A stretch of DNA of 64,000 bases from Sporosarcina sp. BI001-red (GTDB lineage: Bacteria; Bacillota; Bacilli; Bacillales_A; Planococcaceae): positions 1 to 64,000 of the forward strand of contig NZ_QQAK01000012.1 of NCBI RefSeq assembly GCF_003384035.1, written 5' to 3'. The notes beneath the pieces were generated by a model. That model was not told the origin of the DNA and ran no database searches. It was given only the letters and a program-made list of their open reading frames with translations. Each line of letters begins with the position of its first letter. Within the stretch, counting starts at the first letter, position 1. The position numbers were made by a program, and so were the translations under genes. Of this stretch, positions 1 to 7,754 are shown one piece after another.

Positions 1-1
1 G

Positions 2-79
2 TCACCTCATGAATCAGTCGCTTTAAATCCAATGAAACAGAACGAACAAGAAAAACTAAAAGAAATTACGATTAAATAA
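2..79 (+). CDS. 3' end of an unidentified protein gene
   Basis: An open frame runs into the window from its left edge and stops at TAA (77-79), giving 25 residues that end in EKLKEITIK. The visible tail is hydrophilic and lysine/glutamate-rich. There is no start codon or ribosome-binding site in the window, so this can only be the C-terminus of a gene that begins outside. I do not recognise the family. Its neighbour (141-887) resembles bacterial immunity-type proteins, so a toxin partner is possible, but nothing visible proves it. Confidence 0.45.
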   Translation, partial: SPHESVALNPMKQNEQEKLKEITIK

Positions 80-140
80 GTAATCTACGAGAATATACAT
101 ATGCGACAACTATCTTGACAAACACCGGACTGAAGATAAT

Positions 141-887
141 ATGTTTGGAAATAACACGCCAGAGTATCTTGGTGATTTATTAAGTAAACAAAATATTGAA
201 GAGGAAATTTTGTACGATATAGATGAGGATTATGACGAATTAACAGGTAAAACAATGGAAATGAAAAATGAATTCAAAGTGAAATTTGTCTACTCGGGAT
301 TAAAGTCGATTAGCTACAGAGAAATACTGAAAGGCATAGGGAATTATGAGCAAGGAAGAGATCCTTCTATTGGCGAATCTGTATACTTTATTAGCACAGA
401 AAATGACGTAGTATTTCATATGTATGACGATCGTGGATGTGACGTTTTCGGCTTAAATAAAGGTACTCTTGCACCCGTATACCATAATTTTAGAAAGTGG
501 ATTTTAGACTATAACCGTATTGAAATAGACAATGCTTTTGAAGAAGGTTTATATAATTATTTTGAAAATCCAGAGGAGAAAGAAGAGAGGGTTAGAGCCA
601 ACGAGATAAAAGTAGAAGAAACTAAAATTGATTTATTTCAGGACAATACATGTCACATCACTCATTCTCTTGTCATACCGAATGACAGGACAGAAGAGTG
701 TATAAATGAAATATCTGAAACAGGATTTAATGTTTTTGTGGATATTAAAAATTGCGAGTGTACAAATTTAAAAGTGACAAAAACAGAAGCTTTGGCAGTT
801 ATTGATTATCAAACTGAGCTTATGTCTTTATATTCAAAGAAGTATGAAGGCGAGTATATGGGGTGGTCTGTGAGAAAAGCTTTTTAG
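141..887 (+). CDS. DUF3885 / RraB-like two-domain protein
   Basis: A 248-residue cytoplasmic protein with no signal peptide or membrane segment. Residues about 50-140 match the C-terminal part of DUF3885 proteins: the block HMYDDRGCDVFG followed by WILDYNRIEIDNAFE is characteristic. The last 80 residues (from about 165) resemble the RraB/DUF695 fold, ending in the typical GEYMGW element. RraB proteins bind RNase E in proteobacteria; in Firmicutes such domains often appear in orphan or immunity proteins. The ATG at 141 has only a weak purine stretch upstream, so the start is uncertain and the N-terminus may be shortened compared with DUF3885 proteins. It follows an unknown gene tail on the same strand. 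Domain naming is by recalled motifs; function is unknown. Confidence 0.6.
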   Translation: MFGNNTPEYLGDLLSKQNIEEEILYDIDEDYDELTGKTMEMKNEFKVKFVYSGLKSISYREILKGIGNYEQGRDPSIGESVYFISTENDVVFHMYDDRGCDVFGLNKGTLAPVYHNFRKWILDYNRIEIDNAFEEGLYNYFENPEEKEERVRANEIKVEETKIDLFQDNTCHITHSLVIPNDRTEECINEISETGFNVFVDIKNCECTNLKVTKTEALAVIDYQTELMSLYSKKYEGEYMGWSVRKAF

Positions 888-992
888 TTAAAAAAAGCGT
901 TTTCAACTAAAGAGGGCTATTCATGCATAAGAGAAGCACAATAATAGTGCAAGATAAAAAATGGAAAGATAAGCTGAATTGGAGGGGTATTT

Positions 993-1434
993 GTGGGGGG
1001 AAGTATTTTAAATTACGAAGACTTATTGGAAATGTTAGATGATGAACTTCGAGAACCTAAACAATTTTGGGAGGACTTTTATGCAGACAGAACAAAAAAT
1101 ATTCCTTTCTTCAAAGTAAAAGGACCTGATGAGAATTTAGTTGAATATTTTAGTAAGGGGCTTTCGCTTAAACGGGTTCTGGAACTAGGGGCTGGACCTG
1201 GGAGAAATTCTATTTATATGGCTAAGCAAGGGAGTAATGTGAGTGCATTAGATCTTTCCGATAAAGCGATTGAATGGGCAAAAGAAAGGGCGGATGAAGA
1301 AGGAGTAAATCTTGATTTTCATTGCGTGTCCTTATTTGATTTTGAATTTTAGAAAGATGAAAAAGCCTGCACAATCAGATGATTTATTCGGTGAGGATTT
1401 TTTATGGACGAGTTTAATGCAAATTAAAAGTTAA
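993..1434 (+). pseudogene. class I SAM methyltransferase, internally deleted
   Basis: The frame from GTG 993 (good site GGAGGGG just upstream) encodes 119 residues of a class I methyltransferase: FWEDFYADRTKNIPFFK, then motif I LELGAGPGRNSIYMAKQG, the acidic motif II (ALDLSDKAIEWAKERA), and it stops at 1352. Intact relatives have about 240 residues. Immediately after, in another frame, 1357-1434 encodes a short stretch containing FGEDFLWTSLMQIK, which looks like the conserved C-terminal strand of the same family. The two pieces suggest loss of about 100 codons plus a frameshift. The N-terminal half keeps the SAM site but lacks the rest of the fold, so activity is unlikely. Confidence 0.65.
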
Positions 1435-1527
1435 GGTTCTTATAAAAGTACCGAGTAACAGAGGCTTTAACTGAATGAAAGTTGTCCCAGAATTGGCCAT
1501 TCTATTTTATTGATGGAGGTGTATTTA

Positions 1528-1623
1528 TTGCTGGTTGCCATTATCACTTCATCAGTATGCTTGTTAATCGGTGTAGTTACTTTCACAATTGCTTTAGTAA
1601 AAAGAAGCAAAAGAGTACTGTAA
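1528..1623 (+). CDS. possible 31-residue single-span membrane peptide
   Basis: GGAGGT (1515-1520) lies 7 bases before TTG 1528. The frame encodes 31 residues: a hydrophobic span (LVAIITSSVCLLIGVV and onward) followed by a basic tail KRSKRVL. Size and layout resemble small holin-like or type I toxin peptides, but I cannot assign a family. The surrounding 1435-2018 stretch has no other convincing gene; it contains an inverted repeat at 1724-1759. Confidence 0.35.
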   Translation: MLVAIITSSVCLLIGVVTFTIALVKRSKRVL

Positions 1624-1723
1624 ATTCAAAATGAATACTGTCTAACTTCTATTGTTCCTTAATAGGGGGGCCAGTTGAAGAAGTAGGACCGTTTCTTTTA
1701 TTGGTATTTTTCAACGTAATTAA

Positions 1724-1759
1724 GGTGGCATAACTTCCTAACTTTGAAGTTTTACCACC
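1724..1759. repeat. inverted repeat in non-coding stretch
   Basis: The 14-base arms GGTGGCATAACTTC (1724-1737) and GAAGTTTTACCACC (1746-1759) pair at 12 of 14 positions around an 8-base loop. No U-run follows, so it is not a standard terminator. It could be part of a small RNA or an operator. The rest of 1624-2018 shows nothing that I can assign. Confidence 0.5.
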
Positions 1760-2018
1760 CTAATTGTAAGTGTCGGTTAATTCAGGTTTTTATCAATAAC
1801 CTGAAAATCGTAAGAGAGTGAAGAGGGTTTTTGTATTAGTGTACTCTATTTATCGCAGCAAGGGTACCTGTTACTAATCACATATTTGGCGTGATTAGCA
1901 ATGTGAGTGTCGTCCTCTGCTAGTTACAGAATGACAATGGGGAGTTACTATTATAACTATCCCGGCAAGACACACTCTTAATAAATGCTTGTATAGATAG
2001 CTAAAGGAGGCGGTAGGT

Positions 2019-3032
2019 ATGACGATTAATAGTCGTATTAAAATGCCGTTAGGATTTTGGGATGGGCTACGTCAATTAGGAATTTCAGCTCGGGACGTGG
2101 TTCGAAAAGCAGGACTACCGCTCACAATTATTACTGAATCAGTTGTTACTACTGCACAGTACTTCGCAATATGGCAGGCGTATTCGGATCTCATGGATGA
2201 CACTTCCAAAGGAATCGTTAAGCTGGCGACCGCCTTTGAAACAACACATTATCCACCGTCAGTATTAACGGCCTACCACGCTCGGGACTACCGCGATGCT
2301 TTAAACAGAATGGCCCGGTACAAACAACTGTGTCCTCCTGAAAAATTACGAATTATTGAGGAAGGCGAGCACTGTGAAATCGAACTGGAATGGTCGCATA
2401 CCCAACAACCAGGTCCGCCGATACTAGTGGGTATTACGATGGCGTTTCTCTTGGAGCTAGGGCGTCGTGGCACAGATCAATCGTTAAAGGCGTATTCCGT
2501 CGAATTATCACACCCAGTGGGCGATGTGCAGACACTTGAAAATTACTTTGGATGCCCTGTTCAGATAGGTTCGGATCGCAATCGCTTGACGCTATATAGA
2601 AGAGATTTGGATCGGTTTTTTGTTTCGTATAATGCAGAGTTATTGGAGATTCTGACTCCCGTACTGGATCAATCGATAGGTGAGCAACAACATAACCGCT
2701 CAATTACAGAGATGGTCAAGTGGATCATAAAACAAAGCCTAGCAGGAGGTCGCCCAGACATTCAGACTATTGCTAGAGAAATCGGCATGGGCAATCGTAC
2801 TTTGCAGCGCCGTCTTTCAGAAGAAGGGACAAGTTTCAAGAGTCTGTTGACTCAAACACGACATGATCAGGCACGAGAGTACTTGAGAGATTCCTCGCTT
2901 GATATTAAAGAAGTGGCATTTCTGATTGGATACGAAGACCAAAACTCGTTCTATCGCGCTTTCCACCTTTGGGAAGGTGATACTCCTTCAAACTGGCGTA
3001 TGGAACAATTAGGTACTAGCTCAATCAATTAA
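2019..3032 (+). CDS. AraC family transcriptional regulator
   Basis: A 337-residue cytoplasmic DNA-binding protein. The N-terminal two thirds match the arabinose-binding-like sensor domain (PF12625 type) used by AraC regulators of the OruR/ArgR-like class. The last 100 residues carry the double helix-turn-helix of AraC/XylS: DIQTIAREIGMGNRTLQRRL and then IKEVAFLIGYEDQNSFYRAF. AAAGGAGGCGGT lies just upstream of ATG 2019. A dehydrogenase gene follows 51 bases downstream on the same strand and is the likely target. The gene appears richer in G+C than its neighbours, and this sensor class is commoner in proteobacteria and actinobacteria, so transfer is possible. The ligand is unknown. Confidence 0.85.
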   Translation: MTINSRIKMPLGFWDGLRQLGISARDVVRKAGLPLTIITESVVTTAQYFAIWQAYSDLMDDTSKGIVKLATAFETTHYPPSVLTAYHARDYRDALNRMARYKQLCPPEKLRIIEEGEHCEIELEWSHTQQPGPPILVGITMAFLLELGRRGTDQSLKAYSVELSHPVGDVQTLENYFGCPVQIGSDRNRLTLYRRDLDRFFVSYNAELLEILTPVLDQSIGEQQHNRSITEMVKWIIKQSLAGGRPDIQTIAREIGMGNRTLQRRLSEEGTSFKSLLTQTRHDQAREYLRDSSLDIKEVAFLIGYEDQNSFYRAFHLWEGDTPSNWRMEQLGTSSIN

Positions 3033-3083
3033 TTTCATCTTATAAGTGAGTGTTCGAAAATGGATAAAAAGGGGAAATATAGA

Positions 3084-3878
3084 ATGGATATGGGATTAAA
3101 CAATAAAACAGCATTAGTTACAGGGTCGACGAAAGGTATAGGTAAAGCAATTGCTATTGAACTTGCTAAAGAAGGTGTTAATGTTCTAATTAATGGACGG
3201 AATTATGAAGAGGTAGAACAAATTGTAAATGAAATTAAATTCGATTTTCCTGCTACGTCTCCTCAAAATGCTACAGCTGATATTGTGGATGTTCAACAAA
3301 GAGAGAATTTATTCGAAAAGTACCCCGATATTGATATTTTAGTTAACAATATGGGTATTTATGGAATTATGCAATATGAGGACGTTGACGATGAAGTATG
3401 GATTAAATACTTTCGTACTAATGTTCTCGCTGCAAATGGATTATCTAAATTTTATTTACCTAAAATGATGAATAGTGATTATGGCCGCATCATCTTTATC
3501 GCGAGTGAAGAAGCAATTATGCCATCGGGACAAATGCCTCAGTATTGTATGACAAAGTCCATGCTATTATCCTTGTCAAAAAGCTTATCTAAATTAACAG
3601 TAGGAAAAGAAGTTACTGTCAATACAATCATGCCAGGACCAACGTTGTCTGAAAATGTACAGCAAATAATAGAGGGGATTTACACCAATGAAGATATGAC
3701 TTTTTCGGAAAAAGAGAAAGACTTTATGACTAAAAATCTACCCCAATCTGAAATACAGCGATTTATTAAGCCAATTGAAATAGGTAGACTCGCTACATTT
3801 GTATGTAGTCCTTATGCGTCCGCATTTAAAGGGTCCCCAATCCGTATGGACGGGGGAATGGTACCGACTATTTTTTAA
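3084..3878 (+). CDS. short-chain dehydrogenase/reductase (SDR)
   Basis: A 264-residue classical SDR oxidoreductase. Visible features are the NAD(P)-binding TGSTKGIG near the N-terminus, a VNNMG motif in place of NNAG, a serine in the IASEEA strand, and the catalytic YCMTK (Tyr-x-x-x-Lys). The C-terminal PGPT loop and terminal DGG are standard. AAGGGGA (3069-3075) sits 8 bases before ATG 3084, which makes this start better than the upstream ATG at 3060. The gene follows the AraC gene closely and probably shares its transcript. The substrate cannot be read from the sequence. Confidence 0.85.
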   Translation: MDMGLNNKTALVTGSTKGIGKAIAIELAKEGVNVLINGRNYEEVEQIVNEIKFDFPATSPQNATADIVDVQQRENLFEKYPDIDILVNNMGIYGIMQYEDVDDEVWIKYFRTNVLAANGLSKFYLPKMMNSDYGRIIFIASEEAIMPSGQMPQYCMTKSMLLSLSKSLSKLTVGKEVTVNTIMPGPTLSENVQQIIEGIYTNEDMTFSEKEKDFMTKNLPQSEIQRFIKPIEIGRLATFVCSPYASAFKGSPIRMDGGMVPTIF

Positions 3879-4056
3879 TAATTTTCTATTTAGAGAATTA
3901 GAGAAAAGAAAAGAAAAGAAAAAGGTTCCTATGTAAGAAACTTTCGTGTTTGTTTAAAATACATGTCTGTTTCACACACAGGTACCTTTCAATTTATACC
4001 TACGCCTATTATTAGTGATAGGTACCTCGACCTCACACAAATCAAAAAAACAAAAA

Positions 4057-4087
4057 GGAGAACGAGTCTTTTGAGACATCGTTCTCC
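4057..4087. terminator. bidirectional terminator between SDR and phn genes
   Basis: GGAGAACGA (4057-4065) pairs with TCGTTCTCC (4079-4087), with a 13-base loop. A T-run follows on the plus strand and an A-rich stretch precedes it, so it can stop both the convergent SDR transcript and the minus-strand phn operon. Confidence 0.75.
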
Positions 4088-4119
4088 CTTTTTTTGCTTA
4101 ATTTACAGGTTAAAATAAA

Positions 4120-4926
4120 TTAGCCACGAACAATTGTATTGCGGATTTTATTGGATAAAAACTCCACGAATAATATTAAGACCATCAAGCCGATTAGTAT
4201 TGAACCTACTTCGGACCATTTGTAAGCATTCATCGCAAATATTAGTGGGGCTCCGATACCGCCTGCGCCTACTAATCCGAGGATGGCTGCATCTCGTAAA
4301 TTCATATCAAATCTATAAATAGCGACTGATATAAACATGGCGAATAATTGCGGGATGATACCGTAACGGATCTTTTCGAAAGGTGTACATCCGATGGATT
4401 CTAGGGATTCGAGTATGTTTACTTCCAAATCTTCAATGATATCCACGAAAAGTTTGGAAAGCATACCAATGGAGACCAATGCCATCGTCATAACACCCGC
4501 AAACGGCCCAGGTCCTGTTACACGAATAAACATTAACCCGTATACAATTGCAGGGATGGTTCGGACGAAAATTAAAAATAGACGAATGATAAAAGCAACC
4601 GGTTTCGGGACGATATTAGATGCTGACAAGAAAGCGAGTGGGATAGCCAGGATCGTTCCGATAATTGTTCCTAAGAAGGCGATTGCCATTGTTTCTAACA
4701 GGAGATAGGGAACACCGGTTTTGTTAAAGGTGAAAAGTAATTCTGTGTTCGGTGTTACAATCCCATGCAAAATATTTTGTGCGATTGCCAAACCGTTACT
4801 TGTAAAGTTGGATAAATCGATGGCAGTCAAAGACCACACGAGAAAGACGATTACAATAACAGCGGTGATCACATTTTGCACAGTGCGTTTAGGCTCTTTC
4901 AATAAATGCTTTTCAATAATATCCAT
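4120..4926 (-). CDS. phnE: phosphonate-type ABC transporter permease (second PhnE)
   Basis: A 268-residue inner-membrane permease of the PhnE family with about six membrane spans. The cytoplasmic coupling loop holds the EAA-type signature (ILESLESIGCTPFEKIRYGI), and the GLVGAGGIGAPL segment is typical of PhnE C-termini. It should form the channel of a phosphonate/phosphite importer with the other PhnE and PhnC. The start is ATG 4926, preceded by AAAGGTGG; the GTG at 4935 overlaps that site and is unlikely. The stop of the upstream permease gene directly abuts this ribosome-binding site, implying coupled translation. Confidence 0.88.
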   Translation of the reverse strand: MDIIEKHLLKEPKRTVQNVITAVIVIVFLVWSLTAIDLSNFTSNGLAIAQNILHGIVTPNTELLFTFNKTGVPYLLLETMAIAFLGTIIGTILAIPLAFLSASNIVPKPVAFIIRLFLIFVRTIPAIVYGLMFIRVTGPGPFAGVMTMALVSIGMLSKLFVDIIEDLEVNILESLESIGCTPFEKIRYGIIPQLFAMFISVAIYRFDMNLRDAAILGLVGAGGIGAPLIFAMNAYKWSEVGSILIGLMVLILFVEFLSNKIRNTIVRG

Positions 4927-4937
4927 TGTGACCACCT

Positions 4938-5747
4938 TTATAATAATTTCTTTCTTATATATTCACTAATCGTTTCGATTATAAATACTGTGGCAGCGAG
5001 CAACAGCAAAATCATTCCGACATTAGCGTAATTACGCCATCCAAGGCTTTCATTGAGCATTAAACCGATACCGCCAGCGCCAACATATCCTAGAATGGCA
5101 GCATACCTCACATTTCCCTCGAAACAAAAGATAGCGTTTGATAGATAGTTCGGCAGTATCTGAGGAATAATTGCATATCGGAATGCTGAAACGGTGGAGT
5201 GACCCATAGACTGCATCGCTTCAAATGCCTTTAAATCCGCATTCTCTATCTGCTCATATAACAGCTTTCCGATATAAGCAATAGTAAAGATGAAAATTGC
5301 GATAGTACCTGCAGTTGTTCCAATACCAAATATAAATGTTGCAATCAACGCAGCTACCAAAGTAGGGAGTGTGCGTAATAAACTCAATATAAATTTGGTT
5401 GCAACGACTACAGTCTTATTTTTACTCATGTTGGAAGATGCAAAATAGGCGAGTGGCAATGCAAACACAGCACCTAGTATTGAGCCTAGCAGTGACATTT
5501 TAATGGTGTCGAATAGTGGTTTCCAAAGTTTGCTTATGTAATCCCAGTTGGGCGGGACCATGTCAACTAGAATGACCCAAAACTGCCCTATGCGCTTGGT
5601 TAACACCTGCAAGTTAAACCCTGTAATCTGGACAGAATAATAGCAGCAAATGAGAAGGACTACAATGATCAATGGAGTCTTTGAGCGCTTTACCGGAACT
5701 GTTTTTCCATTTGGCAATGTAATGGACTTAGCTTTTAAGATGTTCAA
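4938..5747 (-). CDS. phnE: phosphonate-type ABC transporter permease (first PhnE)
   Basis: A 269-residue permease, paralogous to the gene just downstream, with about six membrane spans, an EAA-type loop (EAMQSMGHSTVSAFRYAI) and the GYVGAGGIGLML segment. Two different PhnE subunits in one operon is a common arrangement and suggests a heterodimeric channel. Translation starts at TTG 5747, which overlaps the TGA stop of phnC (TTGA), with AAGGG a few bases upstream. The substrate class (phosphonate, phosphite or a related oxyanion) cannot be fixed from the sequence. Confidence 0.88.
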   Translation of the reverse strand: MNILKAKSITLPNGKTVPVKRSKTPLIIVVLLICCYYSVQITGFNLQVLTKRIGQFWVILVDMVPPNWDYISKLWKPLFDTIKMSLLGSILGAVFALPLAYFASSNMSKNKTVVVATKFILSLLRTLPTLVAALIATFIFGIGTTAGTIAIFIFTIAYIGKLLYEQIENADLKAFEAMQSMGHSTVSAFRYAIIPQILPNYLSNAIFCFEGNVRYAAILGYVGAGGIGLMLNESLGWRNYANVGMILLLLAATVFIIETISEYIRKKLL

Positions 5748-6505
5748 TTGCCCTTCAGCTCCTCTTCAAGCTTCCCATTATAGATGTGATCCAAAATTTC
5801 GTTGGTTACTTCAGTTGCCGGACCATCGTAGACAATTTCACCACTTCGGATGCCGACGACTCGAGTCGCATACTCTAACGCCAAATCGACATGGTGGATA
5901 TTAATGACAATAGTCATATTCAGTTCCTTGTTGATCCGTTGAAAGTCTGTCATGACTTGTTTTGCTGTTATCGGATCGAGGGAAGCAACGGGCTCATCTG
6001 CTAAGATGATACTTGGATTTTGAGCAAGTGTACGGGCTAACGCAACACGTTGCTGCTGTCCACCGGAAAGCTGATCGACACGGATGAAAGCTTTATCCAA
6101 AATATTTACCCTATCAAGTGCTTCCAATGCACCAATCTTTTGCTGCTTTGTATATACACCAAGAATCTTCCGCCATAGCGGCATATCAGGTACAAATGAA
6201 ACAAGGACATTTTTAAATGAGGATATACGATTAACGAGGTTAAAGGATTGGAAAATCATGCCGATTCCTCTGCGCAATTTACGAATTTGTTTGCCCTTCA
6301 GTTTTGATACATCAACATTGTTAACGAATAGGGAACCGCTCGAAATATCATGCATTCGGTTCACACAGCGCAATAGAGTGGATTTTCCTGCTCCCGATAA
6401 CCCGATAACTGCTACAAATTCGCCTTGTTCAATCGTTAGATTTATATTATTTAATGCTATAAAGCCATTGTCGTATTTCTTTTCTACGTTTTGGAATTTT
6501 ATCAT
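5744..6505 (-). CDS. phnC: phosphonate-type ABC transporter ATP-binding protein
   Basis: A 253-residue ATPase. It shows Walker A GLSGAGKST, the Q-loop FQSFNLVNR, the signature LSGGQQQR, Walker B ILADEPVASLD and a switch histidine in NIHHVD. Length and the RKLRRGIGMIFQ segment fit PhnC. It energises the two PhnE permeases encoded immediately downstream and receives substrate from the PhnD lipoprotein encoded upstream. A hairpin lies in the gap between phnD and phnC and probably lowers expression of the membrane part relative to the binding protein. Confidence 0.9.
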   Translation of the reverse strand: MIKFQNVEKKYDNGFIALNNINLTIEQGEFVAVIGLSGAGKSTLLRCVNRMHDISSGSLFVNNVDVSKLKGKQIRKLRRGIGMIFQSFNLVNRISSFKNVLVSFVPDMPLWRKILGVYTKQQKIGALEALDRVNILDKAFIRVDQLSGGQQQRVALARTLAQNPSIILADEPVASLDPITAKQVMTDFQRINKELNMTIVINIHHVDLALEYATRVVGIRSGEIVYDGPATEVTNEILDHIYNGKLEEELKGN

Positions 6506-6531
6506 GTGGAATCTACAACCTTTGCTAAAAA

Positions 6532-6553
6532 AAGGAACACCAAGGTGTCCCTT
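6532..6553 (-). terminator. attenuating hairpin between phnD and phnC
   Basis: On the minus strand a stem of about 10 bp with one mismatch (6544-6553 with 6532-6541) is followed by seven T's. It lies directly after phnD and before phnC, so it is likely a partial terminator that leaves more message for the binding protein than for the channel. Confidence 0.65.
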
Positions 6554-6568
6554 ATTTTTGTTTTTTAT

Positions 6569-7624
6569 TTAGTTTGAACTAAGTTCTTGGACTAGCTCTT
6601 GTGCTTTTCGTTCATTGTCATAGTCCGAGTCTTTTGCATTTTGATAGCCGTCATGGCTATAGATGGCAATGACTTCTTTGCCTTCTTCAGAATTCCCGAT
6701 ATTGATAAATGCTTTTTGGAGTGCAGTTTTCAAGTCATCATTCATGATGTCTGAGTTTTTGCTTACACTAACAGTATCGTTGTAAATCGCAGGCATTACG
6801 CCGATTACATCGGTTTCATCCCAAATACTATTTTTCCGATCGAACTCAGATGTCCAATTTTCTTCAAAATCGATCCGTGCATCAGCATACGTTACGAGTA
6901 CGTCTGTTTGATCTGCAGCTAGACGGGCAAATGCACTTCCATATGAATCAGCCTGAACAACTTTAGACAAATCGGTAATCGTTTTTCCGAAATGCTCATC
7001 TAACCATAGAGCCGGATAAATATAACCTGCTGGAGAAGATGATGACATCACGTTCCAACTAACATTGTCTAAATCTTCGAAAGCTAATTTCTCTCCGTTA
7101 TTCACTTTATCAGCAAGTGCTCTACCTTTTTCGGATGGGCCAGCAATGAGAAGTGCGCGGTAAGAGTTCGCTTGTGTATCCGACTTTTCTGTTGGTTTGT
7201 TTTTATTCCACTCGGCTGGATCATCGGAATCAAGGCTTAAACCGGCACGAGTTGCTGTCAAAATGACTTCAGCACCATCATCATAGAGTACATATGTACC
7301 ACCAGGAATTAAACCGATGTCAGTTGTACCTGCGGATAATGCTTCACCGACAGCTTCATAGTTTGTCCCCACTGTAATCTCGACTTCGTTTACATCATAG
7401 CCTTGATCGTGTAGCTGTGATTTCAAAAGTTCTTTAAGTGGCTCAGTTGCAGTAATAATTTCTTCCGGATCACGAGATGGAACGAAAGCAATAGAAAGTT
7501 TGTCGATTTTCTTATCATCATCATCACTACCACTACCACTACCAGATTTCTTGTCATCAGATCCGCATGCAGCTAGAGCAATGCCCATTACGAGTACGAG
7601 CATCAACATAACTATCTTCTTCAT
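6569..7624 (-). CDS. phnD: phosphonate-type substrate-binding lipoprotein
   Basis: A 351-residue extracellular binding protein anchored by lipid. The signal peptide ends in the lipobox LAACG (Cys about residue 20) and is followed by a Gly/Ser/Asp-rich linker. The mature part matches the PhnD/phosphate-phosphite-phosphonate binding family: LSIAFVPSRDPEEI near the start, the central DIGLIPGGTYVLY, and SSSSPAGYIYPALWL, whose serines typically hold the oxyanion. TAGGAGGT precedes ATG 7624. It is the first gene of the phn operon and is divergent from a nucleotidase gene, which hints at organic phosphorus scavenging. Confidence 0.9.
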   Translation of the reverse strand: MKKIVMLMLVLVMGIALAACGSDDKKSGSGSGSDDDDKKIDKLSIAFVPSRDPEEIITATEPLKELLKSQLHDQGYDVNEVEITVGTNYEAVGEALSAGTTDIGLIPGGTYVLYDDGAEVILTATRAGLSLDSDDPAEWNKNKPTEKSDTQANSYRALLIAGPSEKGRALADKVNNGEKLAFEDLDNVSWNVMSSSSPAGYIYPALWLDEHFGKTITDLSKVVQADSYGSAFARLAADQTDVLVTYADARIDFEENWTSEFDRKNSIWDETDVIGVMPAIYNDTVSVSKNSDIMNDDLKTALQKAFINIGNSEEGKEVIAIYSHDGYQNAKDSDYDNERKAQELVQELSSN

Positions 7625-7754
7625 AATCTACCTCCTAAATTTGGAATACTAGACCATTATAAGATACTTTGATAAAATCGGAAAGTAAAGATTGTGTAAA
7701 TTTATATATTTGAGTAAACTATGAATTTTAAAACTATGAATATTGAGGTGCTCA

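Noticed and set aside
923..1042. Open frame of 39 codons starting at 923
   Set aside because: It overlaps the methyltransferase start in another frame and has no family resemblance.
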